From positions 62,001-126,000 of the forward strand of contig NZ_SUPL01000008.1 in the NCBI RefSeq assembly GCF_005047595.1: DNA of 64,000 nucleotides, in the 5' to 3' direction. Made by a program: the position numbers and the translations under genes. This DNA is from Pontimicrobium aquaticum. Its GTDB lineage: Bacteria > Bacteroidota > Bacteroidia > Flavobacteriales > Flavobacteriaceae. This document shows, piece by piece, positions 33,952-42,898 of this stretch (within the stretch, counting starts at the first letter, position 1; every line of letters starts with the position of its first letter). The notes beneath the pieces were generated by a model. It saw only the letters and a program-made list of their open reading frames with translations, did not search any database and was not told where the DNA came from.

Positions 33952-35104
33952 AAGAAAAATATGTGTAGTTGTAACTGCAAGACCATCATATAGCAGAATA
34001 AAAACTGCTTTAAAAGCTATTCAGGCACATCCTAAACTGGAACTACAGCTTGTTGTTGCAGCATCTGCTTTGTTAGGGCGTTATGGTAATGCAATTAATT
34101 ATATAGAAGAAGATGGTTTTAAGATTGACGAAAAAGTATTTATTGTATTAGAAGGAGAGAACAAAACTTCTATGGCCAAAACCACTGGCTTAGGTGTTAT
34201 GGAACTCGCTAATACATTTTATAATTTAAAACCAGATGCTGTAATAACTATTGCTGATCGTTTTGAAACTATAGCAACATCTATTGCTGCTTCATATCAA
34301 AACATACCTTTAATTCATATACAAGGTGGAGAGGTTACAGGAAATATTGACGAAAAAGTACGTCATGCAAACACAAAATTAGCTGACATACATTTTGTAG
34401 CTTCAGAGGATGCTAAAACTCGTGTGCTAAAAATGGGAGAAGATGAAAATTATGTCTTCAATACTGGTTGTCCTTCTATTGATATTGCTTTTAAGGTCAA
34501 TAAAAACAGAAGCTTAAATTTTGATCCTATTGAAAAATATGGAGGTGTTGGTAATAAAATAGATTGGAAAGAGGGATATATAGTAGTGATGCAACATCCA
34601 GTAACTACTGAATATAAAGAAAGTAGAGAAAATGTTTACAAAACTTTAAAAGCAGTACATGAATTAGGGCTGCCAACTTTTTGGTTTTGGCCAAATGTAG
34701 ATTCTGGAGCAGATGGAACATCAAAAGGGATACGGTCTTATAGAGAGGAACATCAACCAGATAATATTCATTTTTTTAAAAATATGAAGCCTGAAGATTT
34801 TTTACGTTTGTTATGCAATAGTAAATGCTTAGTTGGAAATTCTAGTGTAGGTATTAGAGAATGTGCATTTTTAGGTGTTCCTGTTGTAAACATTGGCACG
34901 AGGCAACATGGGAGACAACGTGGTGAAAATGTAATAGATGTTCCTTATGACGAGATAGCTATTAAAGAAGGCGTTTTAAATAGGTTGGAAATGCAAAATA
35001 AAATTACTCAAAATAACATTTATGGAAGCGGTAAGTCTGGAGAAAAAATGGCAGACATTTTAGCTAATATTGAATTAAGATTTCATAAAACCATTATGTA
35101 TTAA
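33944..35104 (+). CDS. neuC: UDP-N-acetylglucosamine 2-epimerase (hydrolysing)
   Basis: A ~386-residue GT-B-like epimerase that releases N-acetylmannosamine and UDP from UDP-GlcNAc. Seen are VVVTARPSYSRIKTAL, AITIADRFETIAT-like TIADRFETIATSIAAS, LIHIQGGEVTGNIDEKVRH, the GCPSIDI segment and LVGNSSVGIRECAFLGVPVV with GTRQHGRQRGENV. HIQGGEVTG and the size favour the hydrolysing NeuC subgroup rather than WecB. ATG at 33944 overlaps neuB by 8 bp; an ATG at 33932 is also possible. Its stop overlaps neuA by 1 bp. Confidence 0.9.
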   Translation: MSKRKICVVVTARPSYSRIKTALKAIQAHPKLELQLVVAASALLGRYGNAINYIEEDGFKIDEKVFIVLEGENKTSMAKTTGLGVMELANTFYNLKPDAVITIADRFETIATSIAASYQNIPLIHIQGGEVTGNIDEKVRHANTKLADIHFVASEDAKTRVLKMGEDENYVFNTGCPSIDIAFKVNKNRSLNFDPIEKYGGVGNKIDWKEGYIVVMQHPVTTEYKESRENVYKTLKAVHELGLPTFWFWPNVDSGADGTSKGIRSYREEHQPDNIHFFKNMKPEDFLRLLCNSKCLVGNSSVGIRECAFLGVPVVNIGTRQHGRQRGENVIDVPYDEIAIKEGVLNRLEMQNKITQNNIYGSGKSGEKMADILANIELRFHKTIMY

Positions 35105-35805
35105 TGAATGTTTTAGGTATCATACCAGCAAGAGGTGGCTCTAAAGGAGTGAAAAATAAGAATATAAGGCTTGTTGGTGGAAAACCATTAATAACCTACG
35201 CTATTGATACCGCAAAAGAAAGTAAACTACTAACAGATTTTATAGTAACTTCTGATGATGAAGCAATATTAGATATTGCTAAATCTAATAAATCGGCATG
35301 TTATAAAAGAGATATAAAAAATGCTCAAGATGATTCGCCAATTGAGCTAGTAATATTTGAAGTATTACAATTTTTAAAAGATAAACAATACGATTTAATT
35401 GTTCTATTACAACCAACTGCACCAATTAGAACAGGTAAAGATATTGATAATGTTATTTCAATGTTTCTAAAAGATGAAACATTAAACAATGTTGTATCTG
35501 TTGTTGAATTAGAAGATATTCATCCGGCGAGAATGTATAATGTTGATGATGAGTTTAACTTAGAACCATTAAACTCAAAAAATGAAAAAGAGCAAAGACA
35601 AAAATTGAGTCCTGTTTATTTGAGAAATGGCTGCATTTATGCTACTACTACTAAAGCTTTTTTAAAAGAAAAGACCTTAATTTTAAGTAATAAAAAAGCA
35701 TATGTAATGCCACATTCAACATGGGTGAATATTGATACTGAAAGAGATGTATTGTTTGCAGAAACGTTAATTAAACTTTGGAAAGCTAATAAATATAGTT
35801 GTTAG
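35104..35805 (+). CDS. neuA: CMP-sialic acid synthetase (acylneuraminate cytidylyltransferase)
   Basis: A 233-residue nucleotidyltransferase activating a nonulosonic acid with CTP. The first residues contain the signature GIIPARGGSKGVKNKN; LITYAIDTAKESKLL, IVTSDDEAILDIA, LLQPTAPIRTGKDI and LRNGCIYATTTKAFL are the other conserved blocks. The length equals the catalytic domain alone, with no C-terminal esterase domain. It overlaps neuC by 1 bp and precedes the dehydrogenase gene by 1 bp. Confidence 0.92.
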   Translation: MNVLGIIPARGGSKGVKNKNIRLVGGKPLITYAIDTAKESKLLTDFIVTSDDEAILDIAKSNKSACYKRDIKNAQDDSPIELVIFEVLQFLKDKQYDLIVLLQPTAPIRTGKDIDNVISMFLKDETLNNVVSVVELEDIHPARMYNVDDEFNLEPLNSKNEKEQRQKLSPVYLRNGCIYATTTKAFLKEKTLILSNKKAYVMPHSTWVNIDTERDVLFAETLIKLWKANKYSC

Positions 35806-35806
35806 G

Positions 35807-36751
35807 GTGAATAAATTAAAAATATACGTCTCAGGAATAGATAAAATAACTAAAAAAGCTTCTAATATATTAACAGAGAAGTTTGATATCGAATATGTTT
35901 ATTTAGATTCTCAAGATGATATTCACAATGCGTTAAAAAACTGTGATGTATTTTGGTTTAGATTAAACCACAAACTAACTAGAGATATTTTAAAAGATGT
36001 TAATTGTAAATATATTCTCTGTGCAGTAACTGGCTTGGATCATATAGATATTGAAGCTTGTAATGACTTTGGAATTGCTGTTGTTAGTCTAAAAAATGAA
36101 TCTGAATTTCTAAAGGAAGTTAGGGCTACTGCCGAACACACTTTTGGTCTCATGTTAGCATTAATTAGAAGAACAAAATTATCTTTTAATCATGTGGAAT
36201 CTGGATTATGGAATAGAAATCTATTTCAAGGTACAGAATTATATAAAAAGAAAATTGGCATTTTAGGATTAGGTAGATTAGGAGCGATTGTTGCAAAATA
36301 TGCAGATGCCTTCGGAATGGAAGTTTATTTCTATGATATTAAACCAAAACAAACGAACTCTAATTTTATTTTCTGCAATTCTGCTGAGGAACTTTGCTCA
36401 AAAGTAGATATACTATCAATCCATTTGCCTTATAATAAGAGTACACATTTTATGATAAATAAAAAACTACTCGATAACGTTAGCAAGCCAATTTATTTAG
36501 TAAACACCTCAAGAGGAGGCTTGGTTAATGAAGAAGATTTATTAGAAAAGTTGGCTTCAAATAAAATTGCTGGATATGCTACTGATGTAGTATTTGGTGA
36601 GCCAGATATTGCTAATAATGTATTGGTTAATTATGCATCTAAAAACGAAAATGTAATTATTACACCACATATTGGTGGATATACGTTTGAGTCCATTGAA
36701 AAAACAGAGCTTTTCATTGCCAAAAAATTAGTCGATTTAATTAATGAATAA
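35807..36751 (+). CDS. D-isomer-specific 2-hydroxyacid dehydrogenase
   Basis: A 314-residue NAD-dependent dehydrogenase. The Rossmann motif is KIGILGLGRLGAIVAKYADA; NTSRGGLVNEEDLLEKL holds the substrate Arg, FGEPDIA the Glu region and ITPHIGGYTFESIE the catalytic His. It resembles phosphoglycerate dehydrogenases and related 2-hydroxyacid enzymes. It starts with GTG 1 bp after neuA, so it is very likely translated with it. No such enzyme is needed for Neu5Ac synthesis, which makes its presence odd; it could make a hydroxyacid substituent or alter a keto acid. The next gene overlaps by 8 bp. Confidence 0.85.
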   Translation: MNKLKIYVSGIDKITKKASNILTEKFDIEYVYLDSQDDIHNALKNCDVFWFRLNHKLTRDILKDVNCKYILCAVTGLDHIDIEACNDFGIAVVSLKNESEFLKEVRATAEHTFGLMLALIRRTKLSFNHVESGLWNRNLFQGTELYKKKIGILGLGRLGAIVAKYADAFGMEVYFYDIKPKQTNSNFIFCNSAEELCSKVDILSIHLPYNKSTHFMINKKLLDNVSKPIYLVNTSRGGLVNEEDLLEKLASNKIAGYATDVVFGEPDIANNVLVNYASKNENVIITPHIGGYTFESIEKTELFIAKKLVDLINE

Positions 36752-38153
36752 ACTTGGTTTAGTTATAACAGATGGAGTAGGTTTCAGGAATTACATTTTA
36801 AGTAATTTTTTAAAAGAAGCCCAAAACCAATTTGAAGAAATAATTATTTTTTCAGGTTTACCTAAATCGTGTTTTAATGACATTAATACAGATAAGTGCG
36901 TTATAGAAAACCTTGAAAATTACCGTGAATCTTCAAGAACTTGGATGTTTAGAAAGTTAAAAGAAGTTGCGCATCTTCAAAATCATAAAAAAGGTAATTT
37001 TGGTATTCGTACTAATTTGAAAAAAAACTATCCAACGTCCAAAAGTAAAAGAGCCTTGTTAGTAAAACTTATTTTTGCATGGACTAACTTTTTTAACTCT
37101 GAAAAGTGGATAAACAGGTACTATAAATCTCAACAAAAAAGCTTTAAAAATAACCAAACAACAAAGCGGTATATCTCATTATTAAAAAAATATAAACCAG
37201 GCCTATTATATTTTACGCATCAACGACCACCATATATTGCGCCTTTAATTTATGCTTCAAACAAAGTAAAAATAAAAACGGCAACCTTTATATTTAGTTG
37301 GGATAATATTCCATCAAAAGGAAGAATGAGTGGCGATTTTAATTATTATTTCGTCTGGAGTCATTTAATGAAAGAAGAGCTATTAAGTTTTTACGTTAAT
37401 ATAAAACCGGAACAAATTATAGTTGTAGGCACACCACAATTTGAACCTTATGTTTTAGAAAAATATAAGATTGAATTAAATGTTTTTACGAACAAGTTTG
37501 ATTTGGATGTAACTAAAAAAACAATTTGTTATAGTTGTGGAGATGTGTCAACAAGTAAAAATGACCCATTTTACATAAAAACTATTGCCGAAGCTATATC
37601 AAGAAATAAAATTAAGCAACCAGTTAATTTACTTGTTAGAACATCACCTGTTGAAGATGCTACTCGTTTTGCTAGTTTAAAAGATGAGTATCCCTTTATT
37701 AAATGGAATTATCCTAAATGGATTTTGTCTAGAAAAAACCATCAAGAAACATGGTCGCAACGTATTCCTACAACAGAAGATATAATTGATTTAAAAGGTT
37801 TGTTGGCTTTTTCTGATATTGCAATTAATATGTGTTCTACAATGAGTTTAGATGCTATGTTTTTTGACAAACCTGTTATAAATCCAGTGTTTGGTAACAA
37901 AGAAAATGGCTTATATAACGACCAGAAATATTTAAAATACCAACATTATGAGCGTGTTGTTGAGAATAATGCAGTAGCTGTTGTAAAAACAGCCGAAGAG
38001 TTAATTGATGAAATTAATACCTTATTAGAAAACCCTCAAGCAAGATTAGAAGCACAAAAAGAATTGCTTAAATTACAAATTAGTTACCCATTAAAAGGTA
38101 CTGGAGAACGAATTGCAACCAAGATAAACCAATGCATAAAGGAAACTATATAG
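36744..38153 (+). CDS. unassigned surface-carbohydrate protein, possible GT-B transferase
   Basis: A 469-residue soluble protein without a clear named domain. TFIFSWDNIPSKGRMSG, YYFVWSHLMKEELLSFY, QIIVVGTPQFEPYVLEKY and INMCSTMSLDAMFFDKPVIN look like the C-domain of GT-B enzymes related to CDP-glycerol or capsule transferases. These resemblances are by eye. The gene overlaps the hydroxyacid dehydrogenase by 8 bp and follows neuA, so a transferase that uses CMP-nonulosonate is one reasonable guess. It has no membrane segment. Confidence 0.55.
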   Translation: MNKLGLVITDGVGFRNYILSNFLKEAQNQFEEIIIFSGLPKSCFNDINTDKCVIENLENYRESSRTWMFRKLKEVAHLQNHKKGNFGIRTNLKKNYPTSKSKRALLVKLIFAWTNFFNSEKWINRYYKSQQKSFKNNQTTKRYISLLKKYKPGLLYFTHQRPPYIAPLIYASNKVKIKTATFIFSWDNIPSKGRMSGDFNYYFVWSHLMKEELLSFYVNIKPEQIIVVGTPQFEPYVLEKYKIELNVFTNKFDLDVTKKTICYSCGDVSTSKNDPFYIKTIAEAISRNKIKQPVNLLVRTSPVEDATRFASLKDEYPFIKWNYPKWILSRKNHQETWSQRIPTTEDIIDLKGLLAFSDIAINMCSTMSLDAMFFDKPVINPVFGNKENGLYNDQKYLKYQHYERVVENNAVAVVKTAEELIDEINTLLENPQARLEAQKELLKLQISYPLKGTGERIATKINQCIKETI

Positions 38154-39232
38154 CTGTTGTTTGTAACTATCAAATAAAGAATAACCGAATTGGTAGTATG
38201 GATAGGTTTTTTATTGCATTTAATAAAGCTTGTATTGATAATGGGTATGTTGTGGATTGGTTTTTTCCAAAATCAAAAAAAAATGAGTTATATAATGAAG
38301 TGAATTTTTACTCTGATATTGATTCAAACGTAGAGACTCTTTTTTTAAACCACATAAGTAAAACAAAAGCAAGTTATAATTATGTTTTCACTCATTTTAT
38401 TGAGTTGTTTACACCATTTTACAAAAAAGTTAAGCAAAAATTAGATTGTAAAATAATTGCAGTAGACCATATGTCTAGACCAATTGACGGTTTTACTTTA
38501 AAAAAGAAATTGAAAAGAAAAGCTAAATTTTTTATGAATGGAAAATACATTGATAAAATTATAGCTGTAAGCCAATATATTAAATCGCAGAATCTTAAAG
38601 ATTATAGTTATACTCTAAAGAGTAAAATTGATGTTATTTACAATGGTATAGATATAAAGCTTTACCACAAGACTAGTCAACAGAAATCAAAAAAGTCATC
38701 AAAATTTAGGTTTATTGTAGTATCTCATTTGGTTTTCGAAAAAGGCATTCAAGATTTAATATATGCTGCAAGTAAATTAGATAAAGAAATATTAAATAGC
38801 ATAATTGTTGATGTTTATGGCGAAGGGGTTTATAAACCTAAATTAATGGATTTAGTCACAACTTTAAAATTAGAAGATATTATCAGTTTTAAAGGTAGTG
38901 TGGGAAATTTATATACATTATATAATAAGTATGATTTTATGATTCAGCCTACATATATGGAAGCTTTTAGTTTATCTATTCTAGAAAGTTTATGTAGTTA
39001 TATTCCTGTTATTACAACACTAGTGGGTGGAAATGTTGAAATTATTAAAAATAGTATAAATGGATTCTTGTTTGAACCAAAGAATATTGAAGAACTTAAA
39101 GAAATTCTTATTGGTGTTTGTAATAATAAGCTAGAATTGAAAGAATCTAATATATATAAAGAAATCAGAAGCAAATACACTTTAGATATAATGGTCAATA
39201 ATTATTTAAAACTTATAAAGCGATGCACATAG
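38132..39232 (+). CDS. GT4 glycosyltransferase
   Basis: A 366-residue GT-B enzyme. The N-domain contains KIIAVDHMSRPIDG, the linker KIIAVSQYIKSQNLKD and VIYNGIDIKLYHK; the C-domain has FIVVSHLVFEKGIQDLIYA, GEGVYKPKLMDLV and MEAFSLSILESLCSYIPVIT as the E-x7-E retaining motif. Overlaps of 22 bp upstream and 10 bp downstream tie it to its neighbours. Sugar not predictable. Confidence 0.85.
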   Translation: MHKGNYIAVVCNYQIKNNRIGSMDRFFIAFNKACIDNGYVVDWFFPKSKKNELYNEVNFYSDIDSNVETLFLNHISKTKASYNYVFTHFIELFTPFYKKVKQKLDCKIIAVDHMSRPIDGFTLKKKLKRKAKFFMNGKYIDKIIAVSQYIKSQNLKDYSYTLKSKIDVIYNGIDIKLYHKTSQQKSKKSSKFRFIVVSHLVFEKGIQDLIYAASKLDKEILNSIIVDVYGEGVYKPKLMDLVTTLKLEDIISFKGSVGNLYTLYNKYDFMIQPTYMEAFSLSILESLCSYIPVITTLVGGNVEIIKNSINGFLFEPKNIEELKEILIGVCNNKLELKESNIYKEIRSKYTLDIMVNNYLKLIKRCT

Positions 39233-40362
39233 GTTTTTTAACTCCAGAATATCCACATCCAAGTTTATCTCCATCAGGAGGTTTAGGAACAAGCATAAAA
39301 AACTTAGCTGTAAAGTTAGTAGCTTCAGGAGTTAAAGTGACTGTTTTTGTTGTCTTTCAAAATCAAGAAAAAACTTTTGAAGACCATTCCGTAAAAATTA
39401 AAAGTATAAAGCTTAAAAAGCACAGATTTTTTGGCTGGTACAAAGAGCGAAAGCGCATTCAACACCTTATTCTAAAAGAAATTAATAAGGAGTCAATAGA
39501 TATTATTGAAGCACCAGATTGGACAGGTATTTCAGCATTTATGAAGTTTTCTGTTCCGTTAATTATTAGATTAAATGGAAGTGATGGTTATTTCTGTAAA
39601 TTGGAAAATAGAAAACAGAAATTTAAAAATTTTGTATTCGAAAAAACAGCGTTGAAAAATGCAGATGAAATTGTTTCTGTGAGTACATTTACAGGAATGA
39701 TGACAAAGAAAATTTTCGGATTAAAAAATGACATCCAAACTATTCATAATAGTATAGACGTTGACCAATTTTTACCAAATAATTCAGAAATTAATAATGG
39801 ACAAATACTTTATTTTGGTACAATTATTAGAAAAAAAGGCGTTTTAGAATTAGCTAAATCATTTAATCTGGTTGTTGAAAAAAACAACAATGCCAATTTG
39901 TTGTTAGTTGGGAAAGACGCCATTGATATATTTACAAAAGTATCAACAATTCAACTGTTCTATGATTTGTTATCACCAAAGGCTAGAGTTTCAGTAACGC
40001 ATTTACAGGAAGTGCCTTATCATGAAATTAAAAGTTATATCCAACATGCTAATGTTGTTGTGTTACCAAGTTTTGCCGAAGCCTTTCCAATGACTTGGTT
40101 AGAAACTCTAGCCATGGAAAAACCTTTGGTTTCCTCAAATATTGGTTGGGCAAACGAATTAATGGTTGGTGATACTACTGGATTTACAGTAAACCCAAGA
40201 AATCATGAGGAGTTTGCTTCAAAAATTATTGAGTTATTAGAGAATCCAAAACTATGTAAATCGTTTGGTGAAGCAGGTAGATTAAGAGTTATTGAAAATT
40301 TTTCTGCTCAAAAAATAACTAATCAAAATATTGAATTTTATAAATCGGTAATTAACGAATGA
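39223..40362 (+). CDS. GT4 glycosyltransferase
   Basis: A 379-residue GT-B enzyme with the donor-side N-terminal loop HPSLSPSGGLGTSIKNLA, VPLIIRLNGSDGYF, EIVSVSTFTGMMTKKIF and IHNSIDVDQFLPNN. The C-domain shows ILYFGTIIRKKGVLEL and PSFAEAFPMTWLETLAMEKP (E-x7-E). It belongs to the common retaining GT4 group of surface glycan enzymes. ATG overlaps the previous stop by 10 bp and its stop overlaps the next ATG (ATGA). Confidence 0.87.
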   Translation: MHIGFLTPEYPHPSLSPSGGLGTSIKNLAVKLVASGVKVTVFVVFQNQEKTFEDHSVKIKSIKLKKHRFFGWYKERKRIQHLILKEINKESIDIIEAPDWTGISAFMKFSVPLIIRLNGSDGYFCKLENRKQKFKNFVFEKTALKNADEIVSVSTFTGMMTKKIFGLKNDIQTIHNSIDVDQFLPNNSEINNGQILYFGTIIRKKGVLELAKSFNLVVEKNNNANLLLVGKDAIDIFTKVSTIQLFYDLLSPKARVSVTHLQEVPYHEIKSYIQHANVVVLPSFAEAFPMTWLETLAMEKPLVSSNIGWANELMVGDTTGFTVNPRNHEEFASKIIELLENPKLCKSFGEAGRLRVIENFSAQKITNQNIEFYKSVINE

Positions 40363-41903
40363 TTTTTATTTTACATAAAAAAGATAAAGTTATTAGTGTT
40401 TTTAATAAAAATACAAAAACCGAGGTTCAAAGTTCAAATACTAATTTAGTTGAGGTTTTTTTCGACCTTTCAAAGCGTTATAAAAACACGCTCATTATTT
40501 GGTGTGATGATGATTTAAAAGAATTTATGAACTTAACTGAATTCAGCACGATTTTTCATCATAAGCTAATAATGACTTCATATAGTACTTCTGATAATTA
40601 TTATATTGATGATCGAATTGGTTATGTGGAATCATCCCCTTTTATAAACGTTAATAAAAAAGTTACTTACCCAACATGGTTAATGAGTAGTTGTATTGGT
40701 GGAGTAAATTCTGATGTTTTATCTTGTTACAATCAAAACGATTATATAAGTAAAACATTTAGTTATGTTATAAATTCTATAGCCAAAAGAGGAATGACAG
40801 AGGGCTTATTTTGTTATTCTGAACCGAACCTCTTAACAAAAAACACCTTTCAACTAAAAGGCTTTAAACCGTCAAAGTATGAGCTTTTTAAGTTTATTAA
40901 AGCACATTATCGGAGTCGATGGGCTTACTTGACTTTTTTTAATAGTTTGGTGTACGAAAAGCAATTATTAGTATTACCGTTTTTGAAATCTTTTTTTACT
41001 TCAAAAAAGAGGAGTAAACCAAATTTTGAACATTTAAAAATAGCTGTCAATAAAATAAATAATGAGGATATTAGTATTGATGTTATTATACCATCAATAG
41101 GTAGAAAGCAATATTTATATGATGTTTTAAAAGATTTAGCAAATCAAACATTACTACCAAAGAGTGTCATTATCATTGAGCAAAACCCAGATGAAGGAAG
41201 TGTATCTGAGTTAGATTATTTGAAAAACCAATCATGGCCTTTTCAAATAAAACATACATTTATTAATAAAACAGGGGCTTGTAATGCCAGAAATATGGCA
41301 CTACAACAAATAGAGTCAGATTGGATTTTTATGGCTGATGACGATATAAAATTTGAAAAAGATATTTTAGAAATAGCTTTAAAAGAAATGTTCAATTATA
41401 GTTTAAAAGCAGCTACTTTAAGTTGCTTGAGGAAAGAAGATAAAAAAAATGAAAGACCCACGCTGCAATGGAATACATTTGGTTCAGGATGTAGTATTAT
41501 TTCTAAAAGTATAGCTGAGCAAATAGTTTTTGATACTGCTTTTGAACACGGATTTGGTGAAGATGGCGATTATGGAATACAAGTTAGAAATATTGGAGAA
41601 GATATAGGTTACATTAGTAAACTAAATTTATTGCATATAAAAGCACCAATAGGAGGTTTTAGAACAAAAATCACACAGCCTTGGCAGAACGATAAAATTC
41701 AACCTAAACCATCGCCAACTATTATGTTGTTTAATTTGAAGAATCAATCAAAAAAGCAAATTTTAGGATATAAGACACTTTTGTTTATTAAGTTTTTTAG
41801 CAAACAAAAAAACAAGAACATTTTTACCTACTTTTTTAAAATGAAAAAAAGATGGGATAGAAGTACTTATTGGGCTAATAAACTTAAAAATTCTGTTTCA
41901 TAA
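40359..41903 (+). CDS. GT2 glycosyltransferase with ~235-residue N-terminal extension
   Basis: A 514-residue protein. The GT2 catalytic domain begins near residue 239: SIDVIIPSIGRKQYLYDVLK, VIIIEQNPDEGS, KTGACNARNMALQQ and FMADDDIKFEKDI. The first 235 residues form a separate domain that opens MIFILHKKDKVISVFNK and contains LIIWCDDDLKEFM and PTWLMSSCIGGVNSDV. I do not recognise it; it could be a dedicated acceptor-binding or partner domain. It is encoded without a break and has normal base use. Overlaps by 4 bp upstream and 1 bp downstream. Confidence 0.82.
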   Translation: MIFILHKKDKVISVFNKNTKTEVQSSNTNLVEVFFDLSKRYKNTLIIWCDDDLKEFMNLTEFSTIFHHKLIMTSYSTSDNYYIDDRIGYVESSPFINVNKKVTYPTWLMSSCIGGVNSDVLSCYNQNDYISKTFSYVINSIAKRGMTEGLFCYSEPNLLTKNTFQLKGFKPSKYELFKFIKAHYRSRWAYLTFFNSLVYEKQLLVLPFLKSFFTSKKRSKPNFEHLKIAVNKINNEDISIDVIIPSIGRKQYLYDVLKDLANQTLLPKSVIIIEQNPDEGSVSELDYLKNQSWPFQIKHTFINKTGACNARNMALQQIESDWIFMADDDIKFEKDILEIALKEMFNYSLKAATLSCLRKEDKKNERPTLQWNTFGSGCSIISKSIAEQIVFDTAFEHGFGEDGDYGIQVRNIGEDIGYISKLNLLHIKAPIGGFRTKITQPWQNDKIQPKPSPTIMLFNLKNQSKKQILGYKTLLFIKFFSKQKNKNIFTYFFKMKKRWDRSTYWANKLKNSVS

Positions 41904-42898
41904 TGACTTTCTCCTTAATTATATGTACCTATATGCGTACACAACCGTTACTGAATTTATTAAATTCAGTAAATGAGCAAACTCTATATCCTAACGAAAT
42001 TATTATTGTTGATGGTTCTGCCAATAATGACACAAAGCAACAATTTAATGCAAACCCTTATAAAAACCTTAAATATTTCAAAGTAGAAGACAACCAAAGA
42101 GGATTAACAAAACAACGTAATTTTGGAATACAAAAAGTATCCAATGCATCTGAAATTATCTGTTTTTTAGATGATGATGCGGTTTTAGAAAACGACTATT
42201 TTGAACAATTACTTAAGGTATATAAAGTATACCCTAACGCTTTAGGAGTTGGAGGCTATATAACCAATGAAGTGATATGGAAAAAATCTGAAAGGCCTAC
42301 TTCAAAAAAGAATTTTTTTTATGATGGTTGGGAGCGCAACGAACCTTTACGATTTAGAGTGAGACATTTTTTTGGGTTGCAACCCAATACAGCTCCATGT
42401 ATCTTGCCTGAGTTTTCTCATGGGAGAAGTGTTAGCTTTTTACCACCTACAAGTAAAATTTATCAGGTAGAACAATTTATGGGAGGTGTATCATCTTTTA
42501 AAAAGGATGTTTTTAATACCATGAGTTTTTCAACTTATTTTGAGGGCTATGGTTTGTATGAAGATGCCGATTTTACATTGCGATTATCAAAAAAGGGTGA
42601 GTTATATGTTAATACTGCTGCACGATTAAGTCATTATCACGATGAATCTGGAAGACCTAACAAATTTAAATATGGTAAAATGGTAGCTAGGAATGGTTGG
42701 TATGTTTGGCGTGTTAAATATTCTAACCCTAGTTTTAAATCTAAACTTAAATGGAATTTGACATTTATAGTATTGATGAAGCTTAGATTTTTGAATGTGT
42801 TGACTTCAAAAAACAAAATGGAAGCATTAACCGAAGGTTTTGGACGGTTTTTTGGATGGTTATCGTTGATTTTCAATAAACCTAAAATCGAAAGATGA
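41903..42898 (+). CDS. GT2 glycosyltransferase
   Basis: A 331-residue GT2 with FSLIICTYMRTQPLLNLLNS, IIIVDGSANNDTKQ, GLTKQRNFGIQKVS and IICFLDDDAVLENDYF as the nucleotide and metal motifs. YEDADFTLRLSKKGELYVNT is the downstream acidic motif. A C-terminal region of about 60 residues contains hydrophobic segments that could bind the membrane. The acceptor is unknown. Starts at the final base of the preceding stop codon. Confidence 0.86.
   Translation: MTFSLIICTYMRTQPLLNLLNSVNEQTLYPNEIIIVDGSANNDTKQQFNANPYKNLKYFKVEDNQRGLTKQRNFGIQKVSNASEIICFLDDDAVLENDYFEQLLKVYKVYPNALGVGGYITNEVIWKKSERPTSKKNFFYDGWERNEPLRFRVRHFFGLQPNTAPCILPEFSHGRSVSFLPPTSKIYQVEQFMGGVSSFKKDVFNTMSFSTYFEGYGLYEDADFTLRLSKKGELYVNTAARLSHYHDESGRPNKFKYGKMVARNGWYVWRVKYSNPSFKSKLKWNLTFIVLMKLRFLNVLTSKNKMEALTEGFGRFFGWLSLIFNKPKIER

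Noticed and set aside
33600-33989. 129-codon minus-strand open frame across the neuB-neuC junction
   Set aside because: Both overlapped genes are firmly identified; the antisense product has no recognisable features.
32950-36751. pseudaminic or legionaminic acid pathway
   Set aside because: No dehydratase, aminotransferase or N-acetyltransferase of those pathways is near; NeuC points to N-acetylmannosamine and Neu5Ac, though NeuB homologues alone cannot decide it.
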